A stretch of DNA of 64,000 nucleotides from Verrucomicrobiaceae bacterium. GTDB taxonomy: Bacteria; Verrucomicrobiota; Verrucomicrobiia; Verrucomicrobiales; Verrucomicrobiaceae. Position 1 is the first letter of the stretch. Every line of letters begins with the position of its first letter. The position numbers and the translations under genes were made by a program. The stretch spans positions 475,717-539,716 of the forward strand of contig JAIXSY010000025.1 of assembly GCA_027484445.1 (NCBI GenBank), read 5' to 3'. Below, piece by piece: positions 1 through 7,632 of this stretch. The notes beneath the pieces were generated by a model that was not told where the DNA came from, did no database searches, and was given only the letters and a program-made list of their open reading frames with translations.

Positions 1-1
1 G

Positions 2-670
2 GATGCTTATGCCTTTCATCTGCATGAAGAAGCACCGAATGGCAGCACGGATTTCATCACCCTGGGTACCCGAATGAAAGGCGACCCGCTGAAACTGAAG
101 GGCTGGGACTACACGCTAGAGTTCGCGGGGCAGGCAGGTCAGGTGCATGGGCAAGACCTGAACGCCTATGCCTGGCACCTGGAAGGCGGCTACCATTGGC
201 TCAGCCACGCCTGGAAGCCTCGACTAGCTCTGGAATACAGCTTTGGCAGTGGCGATGGTGACGCAGCAGACGGCCAAGTGGGCACGTTTCAGAATCTTTT
301 CCCCACCAACCACCCGCCGTATGGCCTGATGGACACCATGGCCTGGCAAAACATGCACAATCTGGTGCTGCGCATGGCGGCCCAGCCGCACCCGAAGGTC
401 AAAACCACCCTGGATGTGCACGGATTCTGGCTGGCAGACACGGGTGACGCCTGGTATCGAGCCAATGGGACCACGCAGGTGCGGCCGATCACGCCCGGAG
501 CGAGAAATCACGCAGGTGTAGAAATCGATCTCACCGTGCAAGCCAAGCTAACTCAACACCTCGACCTACTGTTAGGTTACAGTCACTTCGTGGCTGGCTC
601 TTACCTCGAAGATACCGGACGCGGCGATGACGCTGATTTTGCCTACCTCATGCTGACTCTGAACTACTGA
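2..670 (+). CDS. Alginate-export-family outer membrane porin, 3' part (5' end outside window)
   Basis: The reading frame is open from the window edge, so only the C-terminal 222 residues are present. The sequence alternates aromatic, polar and glycine residues, as in outer-membrane beta-strands, and ends in an aromatic residue (LMLTLNY), the usual C-terminal signature for outer-membrane barrel assembly. Motifs such as ALEYSFGSGDGD and a block reading TFQNLFPTNHPPYG resemble the alginate export (AlgE-like) domain found in many environmental porins. Substrate is not deducible; these family members are often annotated as alginate export but rarely tested. It lies 23 bp upstream of the antiporter gene, so the two may be co-transcribed. 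Seen: the frame and barrel-like pattern. Inferred: family and role. Confidence 0.7.
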   Translation, partial: DAYAFHLHEEAPNGSTDFITLGTRMKGDPLKLKGWDYTLEFAGQAGQVHGQDLNAYAWHLEGGYHWLSHAWKPRLALEYSFGSGDGDAADGQVGTFQNLFPTNHPPYGLMDTMAWQNMHNLVLRMAAQPHPKVKTTLDVHGFWLADTGDAWYRANGTTQVRPITPGARNHAGVEIDLTVQAKLTQHLDLLLGYSHFVAGSYLEDTGRGDDADFAYLMLTLNY

Positions 671-693
671 TCCCCCCTCGACTCTCTCCCACC

Positions 694-1956
694 ATGACCA
701 ATCTCCAACTCGCCATCCACTTTTTCCTTCAACTCGGCATCATCCTGCTGTTCTGCCGTGTCGTCGGCATGATTGCGGCACGTTTTGGCCAGCCCCAAGT
801 CGTAGCCGAAATGATCGCTGGGGTGTGTCTGGGCCCTTCTCTGCTTGGCTTTTTTCAGCCCGAGATCAGCAAAGCGCTGTTTCCGCCGGAGTCGATGAAG
901 GTTCTGTTCCCGGTCTCACAGCTCGGTCTAGCGCTCTACATGTTCATCGTCGGTCTTGAGTTCCGCATGGACATCGTGCGGAAGCGCTTTGCTTCCTCTG
1001 TAGCCGTCAGTCTGGCGGGAATGGCAGCTCCCTTTGTGCTTGGCGCTGCTGTCGGCTGGTATTTCTGGAACCACACCCAGCTCTTCCCGAAAGCCACCTC
1101 GGAGCAGAATGCCATGATCTTCATGGGTGCCTCCATGTGCATCACCGCCTTCCCCATGCTGGCGCGCATCATCCATTTCAAAGGCCTAGCAGGCACGACC
1201 ATGGGCACGGTGGCCATCGGCGCAGGCGCGATTGATGACGCAGCAGCTTGGGGCATGCTAGCCTTGGTGCTAGCCAGCTTCAATGGTGACTTTTCCCACG
1301 CGGTGCTCAGCATCGGTGGAGGCCTCGGCTACGTAGCCCTGACGCATCTCGTCATCCGCCCTGCTCTCGCACGTTATGCCACTGGCATCGAAAAACGCGG
1401 CAAGCTGAGTGATGGTGAGTATGCCTTCTTCCTCGCGATGATGTGCCTTGGCGCTTGGTGGACGGACCGCATCGAACTGCACGCTGTTTTTGGTGCCTTC
1501 GTCATGGGCAGTGCCATGCCGCGCGGTATCGTGAGCCGGACCCTGATCGAGCGCACTCAGCCTCTGGCCGTGGCTCTTATCTTGCCATTGTTCTTCACCT
1601 ACTCCGGGTTAAACACAAGACTCGGCCTGCTGAATAGCCTGCACCTATGGCTGCTAGCTGCTGCTATCCTGGTGGCCGCTATCCTGGGAAAAGGGGTCGC
1701 TTGCTGGGCGGCAGCACGCGCTTCCGGCATCTCGAACAAAGAAGCAATGGGCATCGGCGTCCTCATGAATGCCCGTGGCCTCATGGAGCTAATCATCATC
1801 CAAATCGGACTTCAGCGTGGCATCATCTCGGCGGAAATCTTCGCCATGCTTGCCATCATGGCCGTCATCACCACACTGATGGCTAGCCCGATCTTTGAGC
1901 GTCTCGTCGGCACCGGCACCTTCAAAGGCGAACCTGATCCCGGCACCGAGATCTAA
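694..1956 (+). CDS. Monovalent cation:proton antiporter, CPA2 family
   Basis: A 420-residue, very hydrophobic protein with about 12 membrane segments spanning the whole length, matching the Na+/H+ exchanger (CPA2, NapA/GerN/KefC-like) fold. The paired acidic residues in GAGAIDDAAAWGMLAL match the DD/ND site that carries protons and cations in this family. MGASMCITAFPMLARII is another typical CPA2 segment. The protein ends soon after the last helix, so there is no TrkA-N/RCK regulatory domain as in KefB/KefC. The likely role is Na+ or K+ efflux against protons in the inner membrane; ion specificity cannot be read from sequence. The ATG at 694 follows the upstream porin gene closely. Confidence 0.88.
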   Translation: MTNLQLAIHFFLQLGIILLFCRVVGMIAARFGQPQVVAEMIAGVCLGPSLLGFFQPEISKALFPPESMKVLFPVSQLGLALYMFIVGLEFRMDIVRKRFASSVAVSLAGMAAPFVLGAAVGWYFWNHTQLFPKATSEQNAMIFMGASMCITAFPMLARIIHFKGLAGTTMGTVAIGAGAIDDAAAWGMLALVLASFNGDFSHAVLSIGGGLGYVALTHLVIRPALARYATGIEKRGKLSDGEYAFFLAMMCLGAWWTDRIELHAVFGAFVMGSAMPRGIVSRTLIERTQPLAVALILPLFFTYSGLNTRLGLLNSLHLWLLAAAILVAAILGKGVACWAAARASGISNKEAMGIGVLMNARGLMELIIIQIGLQRGIISAEIFAMLAIMAVITTLMASPIFERLVGTGTFKGEPDPGTEI

Positions 1957-1993
1957 GGCCTGATGTGCCCCGACTACCGCCCATCGGTTGGGA

Positions 1994-2692
1994 TCAAAAC
2001 TCCAGCATGTCAGTTTGAAGATCTCGCTCGGCCTGAGGCAGATGCCGGAGCGATTGCTGGCCCGGGCTGCGGGCAGCCATCATCTCGATTAGATTCCGGT
2101 GGGTAAAAACCTGGCCCTCAGCACCGTCAGAAGTTTCGTCATAGACCAAGAAAGCACCATCCTCGGGTTTTCCAGGGAAAGGCATGCCCCAGGCAGGCCG
2201 CTCGGCAAAGATTTCTTCCAGTTCGACCTCATTCCATTCGCCTTGAGATAGACCGGGGGTCATCCACACCGTGACGACTGAATCCAGCATCGAGCGAAAC
2301 TCCGACGTGCCTTTATCCAAAAACACACAGGCAGGCTCTGAGCGCTCCACAATGCGCTGAAAACGCTCAGGCGTGAGTTGGCTGGGCAGCATGGACACGG
2401 TAGCTCCAGCGTGGGTCACGGCGAGCGCGAGCGTCTGCGCCTCAGGATGATCCGCCGACAGCGCCATTAGCACGATGTTTCCAGCCTCGACCCCATTGCG
2501 TTGCAGCCATGTGCTAGCGCGTAGCACACGTTCCCAGACCTTCTCCACCGTCGTCACCTGCCCCTGATACAGGCAGGGCCGCTCAGGGCGACGTTCGGCA
2601 GCTTTCATCAAACCTTCGGTCAAAAAGGAGGGACGACCGTTCTCGGTGGCTTGGAACAAAAATCCCTTCGAAGCAAGCGTGGGTGAAAACAT
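1994..2692 (-). CDS. Standalone, degenerate N-terminal domain of an acyl-CoA synthetase (ANL superfamily)
   Basis: A 232-residue protein resembling only the N-terminal part of AMP-forming acyl-CoA synthetases: ERPCLYQGQ, then a Rossmann-like stretch (GNIVLMALSADHPEAQTLALAVTHAGATVSMLP in pieces) and ACVFLDKG. The family's ATP-binding A3 loop (normally TSGTTGxPKG before THRNL) is recognisable at residues 182-201 but reads LVYDETSDGAEGQVFTHRNL, so the Ser/Thr/Gly loop and the lysine are lost. The protein ends about 30 residues later, without the adenylation core or C-terminal lid. Catalysis is therefore unlikely; a binding or regulatory role, or decay, are alternatives. I chose the ATG at 2692 because upstream codons fall in AT-rich DNA and lack homology; 2767 is the longest possible start. 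Confidence 0.6.
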   Translation of the reverse strand: MFSPTLASKGFLFQATENGRPSFLTEGLMKAAERRPERPCLYQGQVTTVEKVWERVLRASTWLQRNGVEAGNIVLMALSADHPEAQTLALAVTHAGATVSMLPSQLTPERFQRIVERSEPACVFLDKGTSEFRSMLDSVVTVWMTPGLSQGEWNEVELEEIFAERPAWGMPFPGKPEDGAFLVYDETSDGAEGQVFTHRNLIEMMAARSPGQQSLRHLPQAERDLQTDMLEF

Positions 2693-3369
2693 AAATTTAC
2701 TATAAAAACAATAATTTAAATCACAAGGAAAACCTTTTCTTCTCCATCTTACCTGAATTAGTGCCAAGTGTTACTCCAAATGTTGGAAAAAGTTGGTTTT
2801 CAGGCATTTTTGAGGCTTTGTTAAGGAATTGTAAACCTCAACAAAAGCCTCATTCCGACAGGTCAAAACCTCGACAAACCTCTCGTTTTTATCATCACTT
2901 TTTGAATCATTCCTGCTTCCATGGTTTGCTTCAATGCTCCCAAAATTATCAAATGATACTCAAAAAACTTAACTTTTAGAGAGCCATAAATCATTGTTTA
3001 TCAATCATTTATAAATCAGGAAAAATTCATGTGAGTGGATGAATTTTTTTGCATCTCGTCACTTGAGACAAGGCGTAGTGGTTTGTTTTTTATGCCAAAA
3101 CATTGAGTCAAAGTCATTCGGGTTTCCGGTTCGCAAGGATTGCCCAGTCAAGGACAGGCTGTCTAGGCCAAGGGTCCCCTTCAATTGGGTGGGGAGCGGT
3201 GAAGCAAGCTCGTCAAAAAACTGAGTCGCAAGGATGCGAGGTTTGGCCTTGACGCTGAAGGAAACCACAGGCGGTGTGATTTGACCGCGAAAAGAGAATC
3301 ATGGTATTTCCAGCGATTCCACTCTCGGAGTCAGAACCTATACAGGTTCGATTTGAGATTCTCATTCTT
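2693..3369. other. AT-rich intergenic region with an unassigned terminator-like hairpin
   Basis: About 680 bp without a convincing gene. The part up to about 3060 is far more AT-rich than its neighbours and holds a short ORF (2761-2979, +) with no domain-like composition, which I do not call. It must hold the promoter of the divergent minus-strand gene ending at 2692. The part from 3060 to 3369 returns to higher GC and contains the repeated octamer-like string TCGCAAGGAT (3133 and 3226), but no riboswitch I recognise. Confidence 0.5.
3021..3050 (+). terminator. Terminator-like hairpin with T-run, no upstream gene
   Basis: AAAAATTCAT (3021-3030) pairs perfectly with ATGAATTTTT (3039-3048) around an 8-nt loop, and the right arm runs on into T residues up to 3050. 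The stem is AT-rich, so it is weaker than the GC-rich terminators elsewhere in the window. On the plus strand nothing upstream needs terminating, because the nearest upstream gene points the other way. Confidence 0.45.
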
Positions 3370-4554
3370 ATGAAAACACGAGCCCCTATGTGGCACTGCT
3401 TGCGAGGCCTAAAGCTTGGTTTTGCCCTCCTCATGCTCAACCTCCCTGGGTGCCGTCTGCCCCCAGACATCGCCTCTCTGCAAACCGCTACCGTGAGACG
3501 TGCGGAATCCGCAAATGGTGGCAGTCTTTACGCTGGAGCTTGGCAGCTCGGGCTGTCATCCCAATCTTCGTCCATCAATGAAGTGGCGCGCATGTTCGCA
3601 GGGCTGCCAGGATCTTCAGCCTCAGTGTATCATCAGCAGCAGATGGAGTCTCTCTGGCGAACGCATGAATGGGCGCGCGGCCAGCGGGTGCGGGCCTGGG
3701 CCAGTTCGGAGATTCGTGATCTTCAGGGCCATCGAGCCCTGTTTTATCCCTTCAGTGGGCCGGATTACCTCTTCGCCCATGAGCTTTTCCCCCAGGCAGA
3801 GACCTACATTCTTTGTGGCCTAGAGCCTGCGGAGTCTCTGCCCGACCTGCGTGGACTTTCTGCCAGTGAGATCGAAGCTGGCCTGGACACGCTGCGCACA
3901 GCACTAAACAGCATCATGAACGCAGGTTACTTCGTCACCGTGGACATGAGGCGGGATCTGGTGGCCAGCCGCTTCCGAGGTACACTGCCGATTCTGCTCG
4001 CCTTCCTGGCACGAACGGGTGCCACAGTGGACAGCGTGGACATCGTGCGCATCGACGGTGCGGGCAATGCCGTGCTGGCAGGTGCGGCTCAAGGAGCAGC
4101 TCCTGGGTTAATGATCCGTTTCCACCAGGGTCTAGGCGGGATGAAGCGCCTGTTTTACTTTCGCCAGGACCTTTCCAACAGCGGCACGCGGCCCGGTGGC
4201 CCCTTCCTGACTTTCGTGTCGAAGCAGGGTTACCCGCCTGCTCTGGTGAAAAGCGCCTCTTACCTCATGCACCAGGACAGCTTTTCGACCATTCGGAATC
4301 ACTTGGTTCGCAGTACCAGCGGCCTCGTCCAGGACCCATCGGGCGTTCCTTGGCGCTCTTTGCTCGGCAGCGGCCTCTCCCTTTCCCTTTACGGAAACTA
4401 TCAGGGCACTCTAGGCATCTTTTCCCAACAGCAGCCAGACTTGATCGCCGCCTACCGCAGCGGTCGTTATCCCGCACAGCCGGTCGATTTTGGCTTTGGC
4501 TATCTCTTTGATCCTGAACGCACCAGCATCGTGGTCGCCCGCCGCACTCGCTGA
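3370..4554 (+). CDS. Predicted lipoprotein of unknown function
   Basis: I do not recognise this family. The 394-residue protein starts with a basic stretch, a hydrophobic segment and a lipobox ending LPGC (Cys28), so it should be a lipid-anchored envelope protein. The rest looks like one soluble alpha/beta domain: FYPFSGPDYLFAHELFPQ, then an amphipathic region, a hydrophobic strand (LPILLAFLARTG) and VDIVRIDGAGN. No catalytic motif is evident. The ATG at 3370 is chosen because it places the lipobox correctly; the ATG at 3301 would add 23 residues before the signal peptide, although it has a better purine-rich stretch in front. The gene is followed after about 100 bp by phosphofructokinase on the same strand. 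Confidence 0.6.
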   Translation: MKTRAPMWHCLRGLKLGFALLMLNLPGCRLPPDIASLQTATVRRAESANGGSLYAGAWQLGLSSQSSSINEVARMFAGLPGSSASVYHQQQMESLWRTHEWARGQRVRAWASSEIRDLQGHRALFYPFSGPDYLFAHELFPQAETYILCGLEPAESLPDLRGLSASEIEAGLDTLRTALNSIMNAGYFVTVDMRRDLVASRFRGTLPILLAFLARTGATVDSVDIVRIDGAGNAVLAGAAQGAAPGLMIRFHQGLGGMKRLFYFRQDLSNSGTRPGGPFLTFVSKQGYPPALVKSASYLMHQDSFSTIRNHLVRSTSGLVQDPSGVPWRSLLGSGLSLSLYGNYQGTLGIFSQQQPDLIAAYRSGRYPAQPVDFGFGYLFDPERTSIVVARRTR

Positions 4555-4658
4555 GCCTCCTGATGCGCTGGCTTGCGGCACCTGCACAGCCCGCTATGAC
4601 TGCTTCTGCCGCTGCGGACTTCCGTGAATCCTCCGCCTGCGGCACCTCCCCTCCAACC

Positions 4659-5804
4659 ATGTCTCTCACTTCCGAAAGTCCCGTAGCCGTCCTATGCAGT
4701 GGCGGCGATGCCCCTGGTATGAATGCCTTCCTGCGCGCCGTGGTGCGCCTGGGGCTGAACCGCCACCAAATCCCCGTCTATGGCATCCGCGATGGCTACC
4801 GTGGCCTCGTCCGCGCCGCACGACAGGTGGATGGCGACGCCGAAGCACTCTATGCGATGAAACAGGAGATCGAGCGCAACATCGGCAACCGCGGCCTCAT
4901 TGATGCCCAGCAGAGCATCATCAAAATGGACCATGCCAGCGTCTCTGGGATCATGGGAAAAGGGGGCACCATCCTCGGCTCTGCCCGCTGCCTGGATTTT
5001 CATAAGCCCGATGTGCGCCGCGAAGTCATCCAGCTCCTGGACAAACTCGGCGTGCGCGCGCTCATCATCAGTGGGGGCGATGGATCACTCACCGGTGCTC
5101 GCCTTTTGGCTGAAGAAAGCGACCTTCGCATCATCGGTGTGCCTGCCACCATCGACAATGACCTGCAATTCACCGAGATGTCCCTGGGCGTGGACACCGC
5201 CGTCCACACGCTGGTTTGGGCCGTGGACCACTTCATCGACACCGCGCGCAGCCACCGCCGCGTCATGGTGCTGGAGACGATGGGGCGGGAAAGCGGAGAC
5301 CTAGCCCGCATGGCAGCCCTGGCCTCCGGCGCAGAAATGGTGATCACGCCAGAAGGCGGTGCGCTCACCGAAGCCCGCATGAGATCCCTGGCCGAGAAAA
5401 TCGAAGGAGCCATGACGCGTGGCCGCGGCCATGCCATCGTTCTCATCGCCGAAGGCGTGAAGTTCGAGCCTGCTCAAAAGCGCAACGGTGCCTACATCCT
5501 GCGCGATGCCTTTCAGAGCTACTTCCAGCGGGAAGGTGCCCCCTTCCCTGACCTAGAGGTCCGTCCCTCCGTGCTGGGCCACCTCCAGCGTGGCGGTCAT
5601 GCCACCCCGGGCGACTGCATCCTCGCGGCGCGTTTTGCCGAAGAGGCCTGGAAAGCCCTGCTCAATCCCAAAGGCATCAACGGCATCACCGCCCTGCGCT
5701 ACAATAAGGTCGAAATTGTGCCCTTCGGCTGCCCCGACCTTCCCGAGCGCGCTGTTCACAGCCGTGCCATGGATGCACTGCACAATGACCTCGCCAGCTG
5801 GTGA
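4659..5804 (+). CDS. pfkA: ATP-dependent 6-phosphofructokinase
   Basis: Phosphorylates fructose 6-phosphate to fructose 1,6-bisphosphate in glycolysis (cytosol). The 381-residue protein has the N-terminal nucleotide motif VLCSGGDAPGMN, ISGGDGSLTGA (139-143 is GGDGS), the catalytic PATIDND (162-168) and LETMGRESGDLA. Glycine in GGDGS and the absence of lysine in the P-x-TIDND loop are the features that separate ATP-dependent enzymes from pyrophosphate-dependent ones, so ATP use is inferred. It is about 60 residues longer than the E. coli enzyme. I start at the ATG at 4659 because the frame further upstream encodes a low-complexity Ala/Ser/Pro stretch with no homology. No other glycolytic gene is nearby. 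Confidence 0.88.
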   Translation: MSLTSESPVAVLCSGGDAPGMNAFLRAVVRLGLNRHQIPVYGIRDGYRGLVRAARQVDGDAEALYAMKQEIERNIGNRGLIDAQQSIIKMDHASVSGIMGKGGTILGSARCLDFHKPDVRREVIQLLDKLGVRALIISGGDGSLTGARLLAEESDLRIIGVPATIDNDLQFTEMSLGVDTAVHTLVWAVDHFIDTARSHRRVMVLETMGRESGDLARMAALASGAEMVITPEGGALTEARMRSLAEKIEGAMTRGRGHAIVLIAEGVKFEPAQKRNGAYILRDAFQSYFQREGAPFPDLEVRPSVLGHLQRGGHATPGDCILAARFAEEAWKALLNPKGINGITALRYNKVEIVPFGCPDLPERAVHSRAMDALHNDLASW

Positions 5805-5876
5805 CTTTCTGGCATCCTCCGATGCAGAAGAGCCGAATGTAGAAAAATCCCGATGTCAGCCATGCCCAGTCTTTCG

Positions 5877-6620
5877 ATGAAACTGCTGCTCCGGCTGCTG
5901 TTTTCAATCCTAGTTCTGCCGTTAGCGTCCTGCCAAACCGGTGCTCCCTATCAGCCTGAACCTCGGAAAGACTTGGGAAAATTCCTGGCGCAGCGCGTGA
6001 CCCTGCTGGTCACACTATCCGACGAGCAGGCATCCGCCATGATGCAGACTGGGGGAAAGTTGTCGGTAAAAGACATGATCCTGAGTACCGCCACGCCTGT
6101 CAGCAGTTCCGGGCATTTGCTAACCAATGCGCACAGCGTGCAGGAGCTGAAGCCAGGCAAGAGCTGTGTGGCCCTCTACTCCATCGGTGCAAACCGGAAG
6201 CTGGGGAAGGTACAGGTGCTTTGGAAGGATGAAGTGGCGGATCTAGCACTGGTAAAGGCCCCCTTTGCCACCCCCTATTTCTACCCGTGGACACCGCGCG
6301 ATCGCTGGCTGCCAGCCGGCACACCCGTCATCCATGGCGGCCTCACCACGGGGCCTGAAGGTCACCTGGGCAGCCTGAATCATGACGTCATGGGCTTGGG
6401 TCGGCGCAAACCCATCTTGCATAGCTTGCGACTCAAACCCGGCGATAGCGGCGGCCCCTTGCTCACCCTCTCCGGAGAGCTCATCGGCATCAATCGCGCA
6501 GTCGGCTTCACAGGGGTCATGAGCACCACCTTTTTCACTGAGTCTCAAAGCGTCCGTCCTGATCCCGCGAAAATTCAGCGCCTGATCGATCAATCTCGAC
6601 CTGTCCCTACCTCGCCATGA
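5877..6620 (+). CDS. Trypsin-like serine protease lipoprotein
   Basis: A 247-residue protein with a signal peptide ending in a lipobox (LASC, Cys19), then a chymotrypsin/HtrA-type protease domain. The triad is visible: His86 in LLTNAHSV, Asp122 in EVADLALVKA and Ser191 in KPGDSGGPLL, followed by the family's ELIGINRAVG strand. There is no PDZ domain, unlike DegP/HtrA. It should act at the periplasmic face of a membrane; substrate unknown. The ATG at 5877 is chosen because it gives a normal lipoprotein signal peptide; 5853 and 5862 are alternatives. The stop codon overlaps the next start (ATGA at 6617), implying translational coupling with the two lipoprotein genes that follow. Confidence 0.8.
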   Translation: MKLLLRLLFSILVLPLASCQTGAPYQPEPRKDLGKFLAQRVTLLVTLSDEQASAMMQTGGKLSVKDMILSTATPVSSSGHLLTNAHSVQELKPGKSCVALYSIGANRKLGKVQVLWKDEVADLALVKAPFATPYFYPWTPRDRWLPAGTPVIHGGLTTGPEGHLGSLNHDVMGLGRRKPILHSLRLKPGDSGGPLLTLSGELIGINRAVGFTGVMSTTFFTESQSVRPDPAKIQRLIDQSRPVPTSP

Positions 6621-7174
6621 ATCACCGCCTGCGTCCCTGGCTGCGCCTTTGTCTTCTCCTTCCCTGCGCCTTGCTCGTGTCCTGCGCACAGCCGCTGGAA
6701 AGGCGCACGACCTTTGCCGATGGCTTTACGATCATCACCAAGACCGTCGGGCCTGTGCAAACTCGGCACGAGGGTAAACCCGAATTCTTCAACAGAGAAA
6801 CCATCGGTGGGCGAACCGTCATTTATGAAAAAAACATCCTCCTGGAGCCGACACGCCGCGTGACCTGTGGCCCTCAGGACGGCTTCCTGATTCCCGTGGT
6901 CATCTACGGTCTGCCAGATGGCAAGCATTCCCTGAAGCTAGAGGTCGAGCACCCGCCCTTCACCACGCTGCACAAAGGCAGCGCGACCTACTTCTCCCGT
7001 CAAGAAACGATCGAATCCTTCAATGCCAAGGCCCCATGGTCCTACGGCTGGATTTTCAATGATCCCAAAGAACGCGTGCCTGGCCGCTGGACCCTTCGAC
7101 TCAGCTACCGGAACGCCTTGATCCTGGAAGAAACCTTTGAGGTCATCCCCCCAGCAGCCCCATCCACCCCATGA
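6617..7174 (+). CDS. Predicted lipoprotein, unknown function
   Basis: 185 residues with an N-terminal basic region, a leucine-rich hydrophobic core and a lipobox (LVSC). The mature part reads as a small beta-rich domain (YGLPDGKHSLKLEVEHPPF, WTLRLSYRNALILEETFEV) like a ligand-binding or immunoglobulin-like fold, but I recognise no named family. Both ends overlap neighbouring genes by the ATGA arrangement: 4 bp with the protease upstream and 4 bp with the next lipoprotein, so all three are almost certainly one transcript and may work together in the envelope. The function is not deducible from sequence. Confidence 0.65.
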   Translation: MNHRLRPWLRLCLLLPCALLVSCAQPLERRTTFADGFTIITKTVGPVQTRHEGKPEFFNRETIGGRTVIYEKNILLEPTRRVTCGPQDGFLIPVVIYGLPDGKHSLKLEVEHPPFTTLHKGSATYFSRQETIESFNAKAPWSYGWIFNDPKERVPGRWTLRLSYRNALILEETFEVIPPAAPSTP

Positions 7175-7602
7175 ATCGCCTCCTTCTTGTCTTGCTAGCA
7201 TTCACTCCCCTCCTGCTGACTTCCTGCGAAGCATACAAAAGCAATTTCATGCTCGGCTGGACCTATGCCGAGGCACAAGGCATCCAGCCCATACGGGCGA
7301 ATCCCCCCACGATTGGCTACAGGCGTCTGAAAGCCTACTCGACCGTGAATGAGGCCATGAAAATGTTCCTGCAGGCCAAAGGGATGCCGGATTACATCAT
7401 TGAGAAGCCTGAATTCACGTCCAGCCGCATCGCCTGCTTTTACCTAACCAAAAACCACGCCTACCTTCTGCAACTGCCGGGCCATTACGCCATTCAGGGC
7501 ATGAAAGTCCTGGGGCCTGAACCCATCGGGGAAAAAGACCTCAAGCTTTTCAAAGCCCTGAACGAGGTGGAAAAAGCCACAGCTGCCTTTCAGCAACCCT
7601 GA
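7171..7602 (+). CDS. Small predicted lipoprotein, unknown function
   Basis: 143 residues; signal peptide with lipobox (LTSC), then about 120 residues of a mixed alpha/beta domain that I cannot assign (features include LGWTYAEAQGIQPIRAN and YLTKNHAYLLQLPGHYA). It is the last gene of the three-gene coupled unit that begins with the trypsin-like protease at 5877. A convergent gene (DUF3604) ends 30 bp downstream. The consistent lipobox in all three products suggests one envelope function; which one is unknown. Confidence 0.65.
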   Translation: MNRLLLVLLAFTPLLLTSCEAYKSNFMLGWTYAEAQGIQPIRANPPTIGYRRLKAYSTVNEAMKMFLQAKGMPDYIIEKPEFTSSRIACFYLTKNHAYLLQLPGHYAIQGMKVLGPEPIGEKDLKLFKALNEVEKATAAFQQP

Positions 7603-7632
7603 GCTAGCCCCTTCACCGTTTCGCCACCCAGG

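Noticed and set aside
2761..2979. Small protein gene in the AT-rich gap
   Set aside because: No ribosome site, no conserved-looking composition; an AT-rich stretch gives such frames by chance.
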